Numbered from the stretch's first letter, positions 43,921 through 54,050 are shown. The stretch: 64,000 bases of DNA from Pedobacter cryoconitis (GCA_019352875.1 JAAAFW010000015.1:62001-126000); one strand, 5' to 3'. The notes: a model not told the origin generated them from the sequence alone. Numbers and translations: made by a program.

Positions 43921-46269
43921 ATGTCAGAACGCTACCTGAGAACCCATTATTCTTTATGTCTGTTACTCAGTATACTTTTAAGTTTTACTGTCTCTCCCGC
44001 ATTTAGCCAAATTCAGCTTCTTCCGGTAAAAGACACGCTTTCTGCGGCCCAGGATACTGTTTTGTATCAAATCCAAAAAGCACAGGCTGCACTTGACGAA
44101 GTAAATATCAATAATCAAAAAGGTTTTAATACGGTACGTATCCGTAGCGGCCTGGCAGAACTGGAACAGAATCTGGAACCTGTGGAAGCAGATCTGGAAA
44201 CAACGGATAAAATTCCGGATATAAAGAGTCTGCAAAGTTATGGGCTTATTTTAAAAGACTCACGTGCAAAACTACTGGACTGGCAGTCATTTCTAGCATC
44301 GCGTCATCATGATCTGCTTGCACAGCAACTCCGGTTAAAAACTTTCAGTAAAGATAGTGTACTCATTCAAAGTAATGCAGATAGCAGTTACCGGCAACTT
44401 TATGCCGCTCAGCTTGTGGATGTCCGTGAAAAATTAACGCTGGGGCTACGTACCGTTGTCACTGAATTAGATTCAGTCAGTACGCTGCTTGCCGACGTCT
44501 CAGCGAGTTTTAGCCGGGTTAATAACCTGCAAACGATCCTGGATGAACAGCTAACCACTTCAGGTAAATCACAGTTGGGTAAAGAATCCCCTTATATCTG
44601 GTCTGCGCCGCGTGTAGCAGAAGATATCAGTATTAAAGAATTATTGAACTCAACTTTCCAGGGTCAGAATAAAATCCTGAAGTACTTTATCCGTTCTACC
44701 TGGGATAACCGTATCCTGCTGTTGCTGATCTCAGTTGCATTTTTTGTATGGGTTTACAGAAATCTGAAAAAGGTTTCTTCTCCGGAATTGAAGGACGCTG
44801 TAGGAGAGATTAATCTGCTATATCTGAACCGGTATCCCATACTAGCCTCGTTGATATTTCTCTTTAACCTCACACCCTTATTTGAACCGGAATCACCGGC
44901 TTTTTATATTGAGTTGAATCAATTCTTCTTGTTGTTGGTACTCACAGCGTATTTCTGGAAGAAAGTAAAACCGGAAGAATTAAAACACTGGTTACTGAGT
45001 GTCGTACTTTATATGATAGTCATTCTCACGACTGTTGTAGTACATAGTGCGATATGGATGCGGTTATGGTTGCTTGTTCTCAATTTAGGTTCGCTGTACC
45101 TGGGCGTGGTATTTTATAAAAGATTACAGCGCGCAAATTTTGATCAGAAACTGATTCGTCCGGTATTGATCATTTATCTGATATTTAATGTGCTGTCTGT
45201 ACTACTTAATGTATTTGGCAGGATAAGCCTGGCAAAAGCTTATAGTATTACTGCGATTATAGGTCTGACGCAGGTAATCGGCCTCGCCGTATTTATTCAG
45301 GTCGTCATAGAAGCGATTGAGATTCAAATCCGGATCAGCGCCTGCAGTAACGGGTTGTTTTCCAGAATTAATGTTGCTAAATCCAGAGCTAGCTTCTACA
45401 AATTGCTGACTGGTCTGGCCATACTACTTTGGATGCTTGTCTTTTTGATTAATCTGGGTATCGCTTCCGGGGTTTATAATTTTATTGAACAGGTACTGAC
45501 TAAAAGCCGGACCTTCGGCAGTATCAGTTACCAGTTGAGTAATGTTCTTTATTTTGTAATTATAATTTACATATCTAATCTTCTGCAGAAGTATGTGGGT
45601 TTACTGTGGTCGGGAAACAACCTCACTTTCGTCGGCAAGACGGAGCCCAAGAGTTCCAAACTTGCACTGTTCAGATTATTGATTATCGTAATCGGTTTTC
45701 TTTTTGCGGTCATGGCCTCAGGTATTCCAGTTGATAAACTGACTGTGATGCTGGGTGCTTTTGGTGTTGGTGTGGGGCTCGGTATGCAGAATATCATCAA
45801 TAATTTTGTTTCAGGCATCATTCTGATTTTTGAAAAACCTTTCCGCATCGGCGATTATATAGAACTGGCTGAGAAGAAAGGTAAGATACAGGATATTGGT
45901 ATCAGATCAAGCAAAATGCTTACTGCACAGGGATCAGAAGTTATTATTCCTAACGGGGATCTTTTGTCCGGCAGGGTAGTTAACTGGACGCTGAGTAACG
46001 ATTATCTTAAAACAGAGCTTTTGTTTAAAGTAAGCAACGAGACAGATCTGGATATGCTGCGCAAACTCATCGAGGCAGAGGTTAAGAAATCAACAGTAAT
46101 TGTTAAAAGGCTTGCTCCGGAGGTGTTAGTTAACGCCATTACTGCCGACGCCGTGGAGCTGAAAGTAATGGTATGGGTAAACAGCGTATATCAGGAGGCT
46201 AATTTCAAAAGTCAGCTTTTTACGGCATTACTTGCGCAGTTTAAAACTTTAGGTATAAAAATTTTGTAA
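43921..46269 (+). CDS. Large mechanosensitive channel of the MscS family
   Basis: A 782-residue inner-membrane protein. A signal peptide (ending PAFSQ) leads into a long extracytoplasmic, coiled-coil-rich region (about 30-245). Then come about eight to ten hydrophobic helices and the MscS core at about 590-782. The pore-lining helix is VMLGAFGVGVGLGMQNIINN, followed by FVSGIILIFEKPFRIGDYIEL, the signature of MscS. Such long MscK/YbdG-like channels release osmolytes under osmotic down-shock. It has its own promoter and no clear operon partner; the next gene begins 44 bases on. Confidence 0.92.
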   Translation: MSERYLRTHYSLCLLLSILLSFTVSPAFSQIQLLPVKDTLSAAQDTVLYQIQKAQAALDEVNINNQKGFNTVRIRSGLAELEQNLEPVEADLETTDKIPDIKSLQSYGLILKDSRAKLLDWQSFLASRHHDLLAQQLRLKTFSKDSVLIQSNADSSYRQLYAAQLVDVREKLTLGLRTVVTELDSVSTLLADVSASFSRVNNLQTILDEQLTTSGKSQLGKESPYIWSAPRVAEDISIKELLNSTFQGQNKILKYFIRSTWDNRILLLLISVAFFVWVYRNLKKVSSPELKDAVGEINLLYLNRYPILASLIFLFNLTPLFEPESPAFYIELNQFFLLLVLTAYFWKKVKPEELKHWLLSVVLYMIVILTTVVVHSAIWMRLWLLVLNLGSLYLGVVFYKRLQRANFDQKLIRPVLIIYLIFNVLSVLLNVFGRISLAKAYSITAIIGLTQVIGLAVFIQVVIEAIEIQIRISACSNGLFSRINVAKSRASFYKLLTGLAILLWMLVFLINLGIASGVYNFIEQVLTKSRTFGSISYQLSNVLYFVIIIYISNLLQKYVGLLWSGNNLTFVGKTEPKSSKLALFRLLIIVIGFLFAVMASGIPVDKLTVMLGAFGVGVGLGMQNIINNFVSGIILIFEKPFRIGDYIELAEKKGKIQDIGIRSSKMLTAQGSEVIIPNGDLLSGRVVNWTLSNDYLKTELLFKVSNETDLDMLRKLIEAEVKKSTVIVKRLAPEVLVNAITADAVELKVMVWVNSVYQEANFKSQLFTALLAQFKTLGIKIL

Positions 46270-46313
46270 TCATTATATATCTTTATGCTGAAACCTTTTA
46301 ACCAAATATTTTT

Positions 46314-47111
46314 ATGGTGTTTTTCCGTTCGACAGCCCTGCGTTTCTCAGGTTTGATTCTGCTGTTTTTTACTGTTTATAACTCTTCAGCTTCCGCATTT
46401 TCCGCGAAGCGACAATTTTATCAGTTACAGATATTTCATGTAAAGGATCAGGTGCAGGAAAAAGAAATGGATCAGTTCCTTGCTGATGCTTATCTGCCTG
46501 CAGCCCATCGGGCAGGTTTGAGCCAGGTGGGAGTTTTTAAGACATTTGGAATTGATACTGCTACGGTTAAGAAAATTTATGTGCTAACTGCTTTTAATTC
46601 CCTGGACGAATTATTAAAAACTAATAAGCGGCTGGAATCAGACCGGGAATTAATCGAAAAAGGCAGTAGTTTTGTGAATGCTGCCTATAATAAGCCGGCC
46701 TTCATCCGTAAAGAAGTTATTCTGATGGAAGCTTTTTCAGGGATGCCTATATGGAAAAAGCCAGAACTTAATGGGCCGAAGGCTAACCGGATCTATGAGC
46801 TCAGGAATTATGAGAGTAATTCAGATAAACTTTACCGGAATAAAGTCCAGATGTTTGACAAGGAAGAGATGGAGATTTTTGAAAGAATTGACAGTCATCC
46901 GATGTTCTATGGTGAGGTAATTGCTGGTAGCCGCATGCCGAACCTGATGTATATGACAGTATATGCAGACCGCGCTTCCAGAGATGAACACTGGAAAACA
47001 TTTTCGGGAGATCCGAAATGGAAGCAGGTTTCTGCATTACCTGAGTATAAAAATAATGTTGCCGTTGTTGATATCACATTTTTAAGTCCAGCTGCTTACA
47101 GCGATTTATAG
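46314..47111 (+). CDS. Exported NIPSNAP family protein
   Basis: A 265-residue protein with a hydrophobic signal segment (LILLFFTVYNSSASAFS). Two ferredoxin-like alpha-beta barrel NIPSNAP units follow: the first around FYQLQIFHVKDQVQEKEMDQ, the second around RIYELRNYESNSDKLYRNKV. Two-domain exported NIPSNAP proteins are common in Bacteroidota, but their role is unknown. In its leader, TAACCAAATAT at 46299-46309 repeats the element before susC and rhaT. No enzymatic motif can be pointed out. Confidence 0.85.
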   Translation: MVFFRSTALRFSGLILLFFTVYNSSASAFSAKRQFYQLQIFHVKDQVQEKEMDQFLADAYLPAAHRAGLSQVGVFKTFGIDTATVKKIYVLTAFNSLDELLKTNKRLESDRELIEKGSSFVNAAYNKPAFIRKEVILMEAFSGMPIWKKPELNGPKANRIYELRNYESNSDKLYRNKVQMFDKEEMEIFERIDSHPMFYGEVIAGSRMPNLMYMTVYADRASRDEHWKTFSGDPKWKQVSALPEYKNNVAVVDITFLSPAAYSDL

Positions 47112-47160
47112 TTTTTTATTAAATTGCTTTTTTTATTTGAATCCTATCTATTTGTTATTT

Positions 47161-47988
47161 ATGCTATTACTACGTTCCCGTTATATCCTTGTGTCTTTTG
47201 GTTTACTATTATTCTCTTGTAAAAGTGCTGTAGAGACAGTCGTTATGCAGCCTCAGATTCTCGAAACTGATACTGTTTTCAAAGCGCAAAAGAATGAAAA
47301 TACTGAACTTCGTGTTTTTAATATTCCAAAGGCAGAGTCGGCTGCGGGAAAGGATACAGGGGATTTGCAGGTTTTCAAATTAAATCTGGGTGATCAGCCG
47401 CTGGCCATACAACCCGATGCAAATGATCCTGGCAAACTGATCACTGAATTTGCATTTGCTGGTTTTATCAATAGTCAGCATACCGCTGCTTTAGTACAAT
47501 TGCAGGATAATAGCGGTCTTGTCGCACCATTCTACATCGTAAGTCTTGATGGTGAAACGGCTAAGGCTTATAGCCTCTACCGGGGATCAAAAGGTCCTCA
47601 GGATTCCAGGTTTACCAAAGGACAAAGTGAAATTGGCAGGTCAGGATACCTGGTAAACAATGATTTTTTTGTTACAAGGGTGGATGGGAGAGTTTATAAA
47701 TTGGCGAGACAAGAGCCTGATCAGCGAATTCAAGGCCTGCATTTTATGAATTCTGCAGACAGGCAGACACTTGTATTCCTTATTAATTCTGCCCTGTATC
47801 AGGTACATTATCCTAGCGGTAAGACCTATACACAGCCATTACCGTCTTCTGCTCCTACCAAGCCATCAGGATTATTTGCGTGGATTCAGCAAAATCTGGT
47901 ATGGGAGCGTGATAAGGACCAGGTTTTATGGTTAAAATCCGGAGCTGCTGATAACAGGGTCAGAAATTTAAATGAGTTCAAAAAATAA
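47161..47988 (+). CDS. Lipoprotein of unknown function
   Basis: A 275-residue lipoprotein; I chose the ATG at 47161, which gives a signal ending LLLFSC with Cys at residue 20 (a TTG lies 8 codons upstream). The mature part alternates short strands with turns (VAPFYIVSLDGETAKAYSLY, VTRVDGRVYKLARQEPDQ, QTLVFLINSALYQVHYPSG), which suggests a beta-propeller-like or other all-beta fold. I recognise no family. It is probably anchored in the outer membrane. It precedes the metal-efflux operon by 24 bases, but that operon has its own -7 box in the gap. Confidence 0.7.
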   Translation: MLLLRSRYILVSFGLLLFSCKSAVETVVMQPQILETDTVFKAQKNENTELRVFNIPKAESAAGKDTGDLQVFKLNLGDQPLAIQPDANDPGKLITEFAFAGFINSQHTAALVQLQDNSGLVAPFYIVSLDGETAKAYSLYRGSKGPQDSRFTKGQSEIGRSGYLVNNDFFVTRVDGRVYKLARQEPDQRIQGLHFMNSADRQTLVFLINSALYQVHYPSGKTYTQPLPSSAPTKPSGLFAWIQQNLVWERDKDQVLWLKSGAADNRVRNLNEFKK

Positions 47989-48000
47989 GCCTAAAATTTC

Positions 48001-48008
48001 TACTTTTG
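48001..48008 (+). promoter_or_regulatory. Perfect -7 box of the metal-efflux operon
   Basis: TACTTTTG matches TAnnTTTG exactly and lies 4 bases before the ATG at 48013. The -33 region (about 47977) is weak. If used, the mRNA would start at or beside the start codon. Confidence 0.5.
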
Positions 48009-48012
48009 GGGC

Positions 48013-48390
48013 ATGACCAGGTTTCTGCTCTTCCTGTTGCTTTTTCAATTTGCTACTGATTCCAGTATACTGACTCAGCTGGCAAAGTTTCCTGTGCTCA
48101 TTGAGCATTACCAGGAACATAAGCAGCTGAACAGCGAGGTTAGGTTCACTGAGTTTCTTTCTATGCATTACTGGGGGACCGACCTGGACGACGACGACGA
48201 TGACAGGGACAATCAGCTCCCTTTTAAAAGTGTCGATATCAAAACTGTTCATTTTTTATATTTCCAACCATCCCGGGCGATAGCTGTTAAAGCTGCTGCT
48301 TATGGTTTCTCCAGGTCTTATCCACTGTACCGTTTCCAGGATTTTTGTGATCCTTTGGTTGGTGGACTTTTCAAGCCACCGCGCGTTTAA
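48013..48390 (+). CDS. Asp-rich small exported protein of the metal-efflux operon
   Basis: A 125-residue protein with a short hydrophobic start (FLLFLLLFQFA) that may serve as signal peptide. The striking feature is an acidic run at residues 57-66 (DLDDDDDDRD) followed by LPFKSVD. I know similar small proteins with a His/Asp stretch before CzcA-type genes in Bacteroidota; none has a named function that I can state. It is inferred to be periplasmic and to bind or pass metal ions, because it sits directly before a CusA-type pump. The gap to the pump gene is 110 bases. Confidence 0.7.
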   Translation: MTRFLLFLLLFQFATDSSILTQLAKFPVLIEHYQEHKQLNSEVRFTEFLSMHYWGTDLDDDDDDRDNQLPFKSVDIKTVHFLYFQPSRAIAVKAAAYGFSRSYPLYRFQDFCDPLVGGLFKPPRV

Positions 48391-48500
48391 TTTTAATCAG
48401 GATTTCTAATTTTTTGCTGTGCCGGATGTGATTTAGCCATCCGATATGCGGGTATATTCCTGTGCACAGTGTATTTCTGTTAAAATTGAAAAGCAGCACT

Positions 48501-51500
48501 ATGCTCAATAGAATTATTCAATTTTCCGTTCATCATAAACTGGTGATAGGATTATTTATGGCTATCTGGATTCTTTATGGAATATTTGAAGTAAGCCGTT
48601 TACCTATAGATGCGGTACCAGACATCACAAGTAATCAGGTACAGGTTATTACTACAGCTCCGGCATTGGGTGCACAGGACGTAGAAAGATTAATCACTTT
48701 TCCACTTGAACAGGCACTCAGTAGTATTCCGGGGCTAAAAGAGAGCAGGAGTCTTTCCCGTTTCGGACTTTCGCTGATCAGTATCACATTCGATGACGAT
48801 GCCGATATTTACTGGGCGAGACAGCAGATCACCGAACGTTTGCAGCAGGCAGAAATTACTGCGGCTGCAGGTAAACCGGAACTTGCCCCGGTGACAACTG
48901 GATTAGGTGAGATTTATCAATATGTACTCAGGCCGAAGCCAGGTTACGAAGGCAAGTATTCGCTGGCAGAGCTACGTTCTATACAGGACTGGTCTGTAAG
49001 ACGACAATTACTTGGCACCAAGGGCGTTGCAGATGTCTCTACGTTTGGCGGAGAATTAAAACAATATGAAGTTGCTATAAACCAGCACCGCTTACAGGCG
49101 ATGAACCTGACCATTACCGATGTGTTTACAGCCCTTCAGGCTAACAATGGAAATACCGGAGGCGGCTATATCGAAAAGGGCCCCTCAGTTTTGTACATCC
49201 GCACAGAAGGTCTCGCCGGTAGCTTAGAAGATATCGGACAAATTGTAGTTCGTCAGAATACTAATGGATCTGTCGTTCTGGTTCGTGATATAGCAGATGT
49301 AAAAATCGGTGCTGCAATTCGTTATGGGGCACTTACCTTTAATCATACCGGTGAAGTTACCGGTGCTATCGTTATGATGCTGAAAGGAGAGAACTCTTCT
49401 GAAGTTGTGAAAAATGTGAAGCTTAAAGTTCAGGAGATTCAAAAGACCTTACCAGAGGGACTACAGATTGAGCCCTTTCTGGACCGCTCCAAAATGGTTA
49501 AAAATGCAATTTCCACGGTTGAAAATAATCTGCTGGAAGGTGCACTGATTGTATTATTTGTCCTGGTGTTGTTTTTAGGTAATCTGAGAGCGGGTTTAAT
49601 TGTTGCTTCGGTGATACCGTTGTCGATGCTTTTTGCCATTATGATGATGAATCTTTTTGGTGTGAGTGGTAATCTGATGAGCCTTGGTGCATTAGATTTT
49701 GGGTTAATCGTAGATGGGGCAGTAATTATTGTCGAAGCGATTCTGCACCATATGCATTTCTCCAAAAAGTATCAGAACGCAGATGCGCTCAGTCCGGCTG
49801 AAATGAATCAGGAGGTTTCATTTTCGGCTTCCAGAATGATGAATGCAGCGGTTTTTGGACAAATTATTATTCTGATTGTTTACCTGCCGATTCTTTCCCT
49901 GCAGGGCATAGAAGGTAAAATGTTTAAACCGATGGCTCAAACTGTAGCTTTCGCGATTTTAGGTGCATTTATCCTTTCATTAACGTATGTGCCCATGATT
50001 AGCTCACTTTGCCTCAGCCGTAAAATTAAACAGAAACCTAATTTTTCGGACCGCATTATGGCCAAACTGGAAAACTTCTACACCAGAGCCTTAACCCGTG
50101 TTCTTAGATTCAGAAAAATGGCTGTATTGTTCGCAGTTGCTTTGTTTGTCATTGCAATCGGCTTATTCATGAGAATGGGTGGTGAGTTTATTCCTCAGCT
50201 GGAGGAAGGCGATTTTGCTGTTGAAACCAGGCTGCTGGTCGGCACAAATCTCAAAAAGACCACAGAAACATTTTTGCAGGTTTCCAAAATTATAATGGAC
50301 GAATTTCCGGAAGTTGAAAAAGTTGTTTCCCGTATCGGAAGCGCGGAAATTCCGACCGACCCGATGCCTATCGAAGGTGGGGACATGATTATAGTAATGA
50401 AAGATAAAAAGGAGTGGACTTCCGCACATACATTTCCTGACATGGCAACGAAAATGGCAGCGGTTGTGCAGGAAGCGGTTCCTGGTGTTACGACTGGTTT
50501 TCAGTTTCCGGTTCAGATGCGTTTTAATGAGTTAATGACAGGAGCCAAACAAGATGTCGTCTGTAAGGTGTACGGTGAAGACCTGGATCTTTTATCTGAC
50601 TATGCGGAGATCATTGGCGGAATCAGTAAAACCGTTTCAGGCACAGCAGACTGGTATATTGAGAAGGTTACTGGTATGCCGCAGATTGTAATTCGTTATA
50701 ATCGTGCTGAAATGGCCAGGTATGGATTAGATATCGAAACTGTAAACAGGGTGGTGAACGCTGCTTTTGCAGGTGCAGCCGCAGGTAAGGTATACGAGGG
50801 AGAGAAGAGCTTTGATTTGGTTGTGCGTGTAAATGAAGCAGGCCGGAAAAGTGTCGATGATGTGAGGAACTTATTAATTGGAAATCGCGTTGGACAGCAA
50901 ATACCATTAAATCAGATTGCCGATGTCAATGAAATTGAAGGACCCAATCAGATCCAGCGGGAGAATGCAAGGCGACGAATCCTGGTCGGTTTCAATGTGA
51001 GGGGGCGAGATGTACAGTCTATCGTAAATGAGCTGCAGGAGAAGATCGCAACTAAATTGAAGATGCAGCCAGGGTATACAATTGAATATGGCGGTGCTTT
51101 TGAAAATCTTCAGCAGGCAAAACAGCGGCTTAGTATTGCCGTTCCGGTTGCTTTACTGCTCATTTTTGTGATGCTTTATTTTGCATTTTCTTCGGTAAAG
51201 GAAGCTGCGCTGATCTATTCCGCTATTCCGCTTTCTGCGATTGGCGGTGTATTTGGTTTGGTGTTGCGCGATATGCCGTTCAGTATTTCTGCTGGTGTGG
51301 GCTTTATTGCTTTGTTCGGTGTGGCTGTATTAAACGGTATTGTTATGATTGCAGAGTTTAACCGGATTAAGCTGGAGGGCAAGGTTACAGATACGCTGGA
51401 GTTGGTCATGTCCGGCACAAGAAACCGGTTAAGGCCTGTGTTAATGACGGCCGCTGTAGCTTCTTTGGGATTTTTACCAATGGCACTAAGTAATGGGGCA

Positions 51501-52880
51501 GGGGCAGAAGTTCAGCGTCCGCTGGCAACAGTTGTAATCGGGGGCTTAATTACCGCGACACTGCTTACTTTATTTATACTGCCGGCTTTATATATGTTGT
51601 TGGATAAAATCTCTGTAAAAGTCACAAAAAGTAAGGCTTTGGTATTACTTCCTTTGTTGTTGCTGATGAGCCCGCTGATGGGTTACAGCCAGCAGGTGAG
51701 CATTGATTTACCTCAGGCGATTGGGATTGCCGAAAAACATAATTCAGGAATATTGTCTGCAAAGCTTGCTGAACAGGCGGCTGGTATCCGAAAAAATGCT
51801 GGCGTAGATCTAGCCAAAACACAATTTAGTGCTGATTATGGTCAGATGAACAGTGTGCAGCGTGATACCAGGTTCGGCGTTTCGCAGGCACTGAGTTTTC
51901 CGGCAGTATACCGTAATCAACGTGGGCAGTTCGAAGCGCAATATAACGTGTCTGCCTCCAGGAACAAACTTACTTTAATTCAGGTAAGGTCTGCGGTCAG
52001 GTCTGCTTTTTCAGAAGTGATCTGGTTAAAAGAGAAGCAAAGACTGTTGCTTTATGCAGATAGTATTTACACCTTATTCGCAGCAAAGACGGGTATTCGT
52101 TTTAAGGCGGGAGAAGCAAATATCGTAGAAAGAACTACGGCCAAGCTACATAGTGAGCAGATTACCAGTCAACTGGCGCAACTACAGGGAGACTTGAAGA
52201 TTGCATTGGAGACATTTAATCTTGTTCTGCAGGATTCTGTTGATTATGTTCCATCCAGTAGTTCCCTGCGTTTGCAAGGGGTTAGTGATTCGTTAGTTTA
52301 TGTTGAGTCTGAACATCCGCAGGTGCAGCTTGCACGCGCGGCTGCGGAAGAAGCGAACTGGCGTTATAAAACTGAAAAAAGTAAGCTTTTGCCAGACTTT
52401 TTTATCGGATATAATAATCAGAGTATCAATGGTATTCAGAATGAAAATGGAGTAGAGAAGTTGTACGGTAGCAGCAAGCGGTTTTCCTATGTAAGTGCTG
52501 GAATAAACATCCCGGTGTTTTCTGGTGCACAAACGGCCAAATCAAGAGCCGCGCGTGTAGAATGGGAGCAGGCAAAAGAGGATTTGAACTATAGCAGTAA
52601 TGCCGCACGTGTTAATTATCTGAACGCACTATCTAACCTAAAAAAGCATCACAATGCACTTGACTACTATGAAAAACAAGCACTTAAGGATGCTGATATA
52701 ATTATGAAGGCGGCAGACCAGCAGTTTGCCGGTGGGGATATCGATTACCTGCAATGGGTAATCCTCGCTGATCAGGCGGTAAGAGTCCGTAGTGAATATC
52801 TGGACACACTTAGTGCATACAACCAGTCTGTAATCAGGCTTTTAGAGTTACATACTCCAGACTTAATAATTAAAAAATAA
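48501..52880 (+). CDS. Heavy-metal RND pump fused to outer-membrane channel (CusA-CusC fusion)
   Basis: A 1459-residue fusion. I chose the ATG at 48501 (MLNRIIQFSVHHKLVIGLF, the usual CzcA/CusA start) over a GTG at 48462. Residues 1-about 1035 are a heavy-metal RND pump: DFGLIVDGAVIIVEAI in TM4 is the HME form, and the early SNQVQVITTAPALGAQDVER is typical. About 1043-1065 is a new hydrophobic stretch ending GYSQQ that looks like a cleavable signal peptide. The rest, about 1066-1459, is a TolC-type channel domain with coiled coils. Such fusions occur across Bacteroidota. It exports monovalent or divalent metal ions; which metal is not shown. Confidence 0.93.
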   Translation: MLNRIIQFSVHHKLVIGLFMAIWILYGIFEVSRLPIDAVPDITSNQVQVITTAPALGAQDVERLITFPLEQALSSIPGLKESRSLSRFGLSLISITFDDDADIYWARQQITERLQQAEITAAAGKPELAPVTTGLGEIYQYVLRPKPGYEGKYSLAELRSIQDWSVRRQLLGTKGVADVSTFGGELKQYEVAINQHRLQAMNLTITDVFTALQANNGNTGGGYIEKGPSVLYIRTEGLAGSLEDIGQIVVRQNTNGSVVLVRDIADVKIGAAIRYGALTFNHTGEVTGAIVMMLKGENSSEVVKNVKLKVQEIQKTLPEGLQIEPFLDRSKMVKNAISTVENNLLEGALIVLFVLVLFLGNLRAGLIVASVIPLSMLFAIMMMNLFGVSGNLMSLGALDFGLIVDGAVIIVEAILHHMHFSKKYQNADALSPAEMNQEVSFSASRMMNAAVFGQIIILIVYLPILSLQGIEGKMFKPMAQTVAFAILGAFILSLTYVPMISSLCLSRKIKQKPNFSDRIMAKLENFYTRALTRVLRFRKMAVLFAVALFVIAIGLFMRMGGEFIPQLEEGDFAVETRLLVGTNLKKTTETFLQVSKIIMDEFPEVEKVVSRIGSAEIPTDPMPIEGGDMIIVMKDKKEWTSAHTFPDMATKMAAVVQEAVPGVTTGFQFPVQMRFNELMTGAKQDVVCKVYGEDLDLLSDYAEIIGGISKTVSGTADWYIEKVTGMPQIVIRYNRAEMARYGLDIETVNRVVNAAFAGAAAGKVYEGEKSFDLVVRVNEAGRKSVDDVRNLLIGNRVGQQIPLNQIADVNEIEGPNQIQRENARRRILVGFNVRGRDVQSIVNELQEKIATKLKMQPGYTIEYGGAFENLQQAKQRLSIAVPVALLLIFVMLYFAFSSVKEAALIYSAIPLSAIGGVFGLVLRDMPFSISAGVGFIALFGVAVLNGIVMIAEFNRIKLEGKVTDTLELVMSGTRNRLRPVLMTAAVASLGFLPMALSNGAGAEVQRPLATVVIGGLITATLLTLFILPALYMLLDKISVKVTKSKALVLLPLLLLMSPLMGYSQQVSIDLPQAIGIAEKHNSGILSAKLAEQAAGIRKNAGVDLAKTQFSADYGQMNSVQRDTRFGVSQALSFPAVYRNQRGQFEAQYNVSASRNKLTLIQVRSAVRSAFSEVIWLKEKQRLLLYADSIYTLFAAKTGIRFKAGEANIVERTTAKLHSEQITSQLAQLQGDLKIALETFNLVLQDSVDYVPSSSSLRLQGVSDSLVYVESEHPQVQLARAAAEEANWRYKTEKSKLLPDFFIGYNNQSINGIQNENGVEKLYGSSKRFSYVSAGINIPVFSGAQTAKSRAARVEWEQAKEDLNYSSNAARVNYLNALSNLKKHHNALDYYEKQALKDADIIMKAADQQFAGGDIDYLQWVILADQAVRVRSEYLDTLSAYNQSVIRLLELHTPDLIIKK

Positions 52881-52885
52881 TCAGA

Positions 52886-54019
52886 ATGAAAAACTATATC
52901 ATATTAGGTGTTACTATTTGCTGTCTGGCATCTTGCTCTTCACCGAAAAAAGAGCCGGCTGCTCAGCAGGTACAAGAAGATACGACACTGGTGAGCCTTA
53001 ATCCGGCGCAGATTAAGAATGCAGGGATCGTTATTGGTTCTCCTGTTGAAAAAGATGTAAATCAGGTTTTAAAAGTTCAGGGGACAGTTGAGGTCCCACC
53101 ATCAGGACTGGTTAGTGTGAGCTTTCCTCTAGGTGGCTATTTAAGAAGAACAACGATGGTGGCAGGTATGCCTGTTAAAAAAGGTCAGGTGCTCGGCGTG
53201 CTGGAAGATATTGCTTTTATTCAGCTCCAGCAGGATTTCCTGCAAACCAGGGCAACTGAAGATCTCGCTTTGCTTGAGTATAAGAGACAGGAGGAACTCA
53301 ACAGAAGTAAAGCCAGCAGTGATAAAGTCCTGCAACAGGCAAAAACAGCCTGGGAAACACAAAGGATCAATAGAAAAGCACTGGCCGAGAAACTTTTACT
53401 GCTAGGTATAAATCCTGGTGGACTTACAGCGTCTAATATTTCAGGAACGCTGGCAGTACGGTCTCCGATAGATGGTTTCGTTTCTAAAGTAAATGTAAAT
53501 CCAGGTAAATATACAGCGCCTACAGATGTTCTTTTTGAACTGGTCAATCCGAAGGATATTCATTTGTCTGTTCAGGTATATGAAAAGGATCTTTCACGTT
53601 TGCGTGCAGGACAGAAATTAGTGGCTTATACCAATGCAAATCCGGATCAAAAATACGCCGGAACTGTTGAGCTAATTAGCAGAGATTTGAATGCCGACCG
53701 CATGGCCGAAGTACACTGTCACTTTAGTAAATCTAAATTATCGCTTGTTCCTGGAATGTTTATGGTTGCAGAACTTGCACTGGAAGGGCAGCGGGCTCTG
53801 ACTGTTCCAGAAGAAGCTGTAGTGAGATGGCAGAATGCATACTATGTATTTGTTGCTGGCGGTAAGCAAAGTTTTAATATGGTTCCGGTACAACTTGGTA
53901 ACCTGCAGGACGGCGCACAGCAGATCATTTCAGTGGCGATTAGTTCGGATTCCAAACTGGTAGTGGCTAATGCTTATGCACTCCTTATGAAAATGAAAAA
54001 TACTGCTGAAGAAGAATAA
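52886..54019 (+). CDS. Heavy-metal RND efflux periplasmic adaptor (CusB/CzcB type)
   Basis: A 377-residue lipoprotein; the signal ends CLASC with Cys at residue 17. The lipoyl halves are VSFPLGGYLRRTTMVAGMPV and VRSPIDGFVSKVNVNPGKY, around a coiled-coil hairpin (about 110-175). Beta-barrel and membrane-proximal domains follow (VHLSVQVYEKDLSRL-like region, VPEEAVVRWQNAYYVFV). It lacks the extra metal-binding N- or C-terminal domains of some CusB proteins. It starts 5 bases after the pump-channel fusion gene, so the two form one operon and together make the whole efflux assembly. Confidence 0.92.
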   Translation: MKNYIILGVTICCLASCSSPKKEPAAQQVQEDTTLVSLNPAQIKNAGIVIGSPVEKDVNQVLKVQGTVEVPPSGLVSVSFPLGGYLRRTTMVAGMPVKKGQVLGVLEDIAFIQLQQDFLQTRATEDLALLEYKRQEELNRSKASSDKVLQQAKTAWETQRINRKALAEKLLLLGINPGGLTASNISGTLAVRSPIDGFVSKVNVNPGKYTAPTDVLFELVNPKDIHLSVQVYEKDLSRLRAGQKLVAYTNANPDQKYAGTVELISRDLNADRMAEVHCHFSKSKLSLVPGMFMVAELALEGQRALTVPEEAVVRWQNAYYVFVAGGKQSFNMVPVQLGNLQDGAQQIISVAISSDSKLVVANAYALLMKMKNTAEEE

Positions 54020-54022
54020 TAC

Positions 54023-54050
54023 AGCCTGGCGCAGGCTCTGCTTATTTTTT
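54023..54050 (+). terminator. Weak terminator after the metal-efflux operon
   Basis: A 6-bp stem AGCCTG/CAGGCT (54023-54028 and 54032-54037) with a 3-base loop is followed after 7 bases by TTTTTT. The stem is short, so read-through toward metN is possible. Confidence 0.45.
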
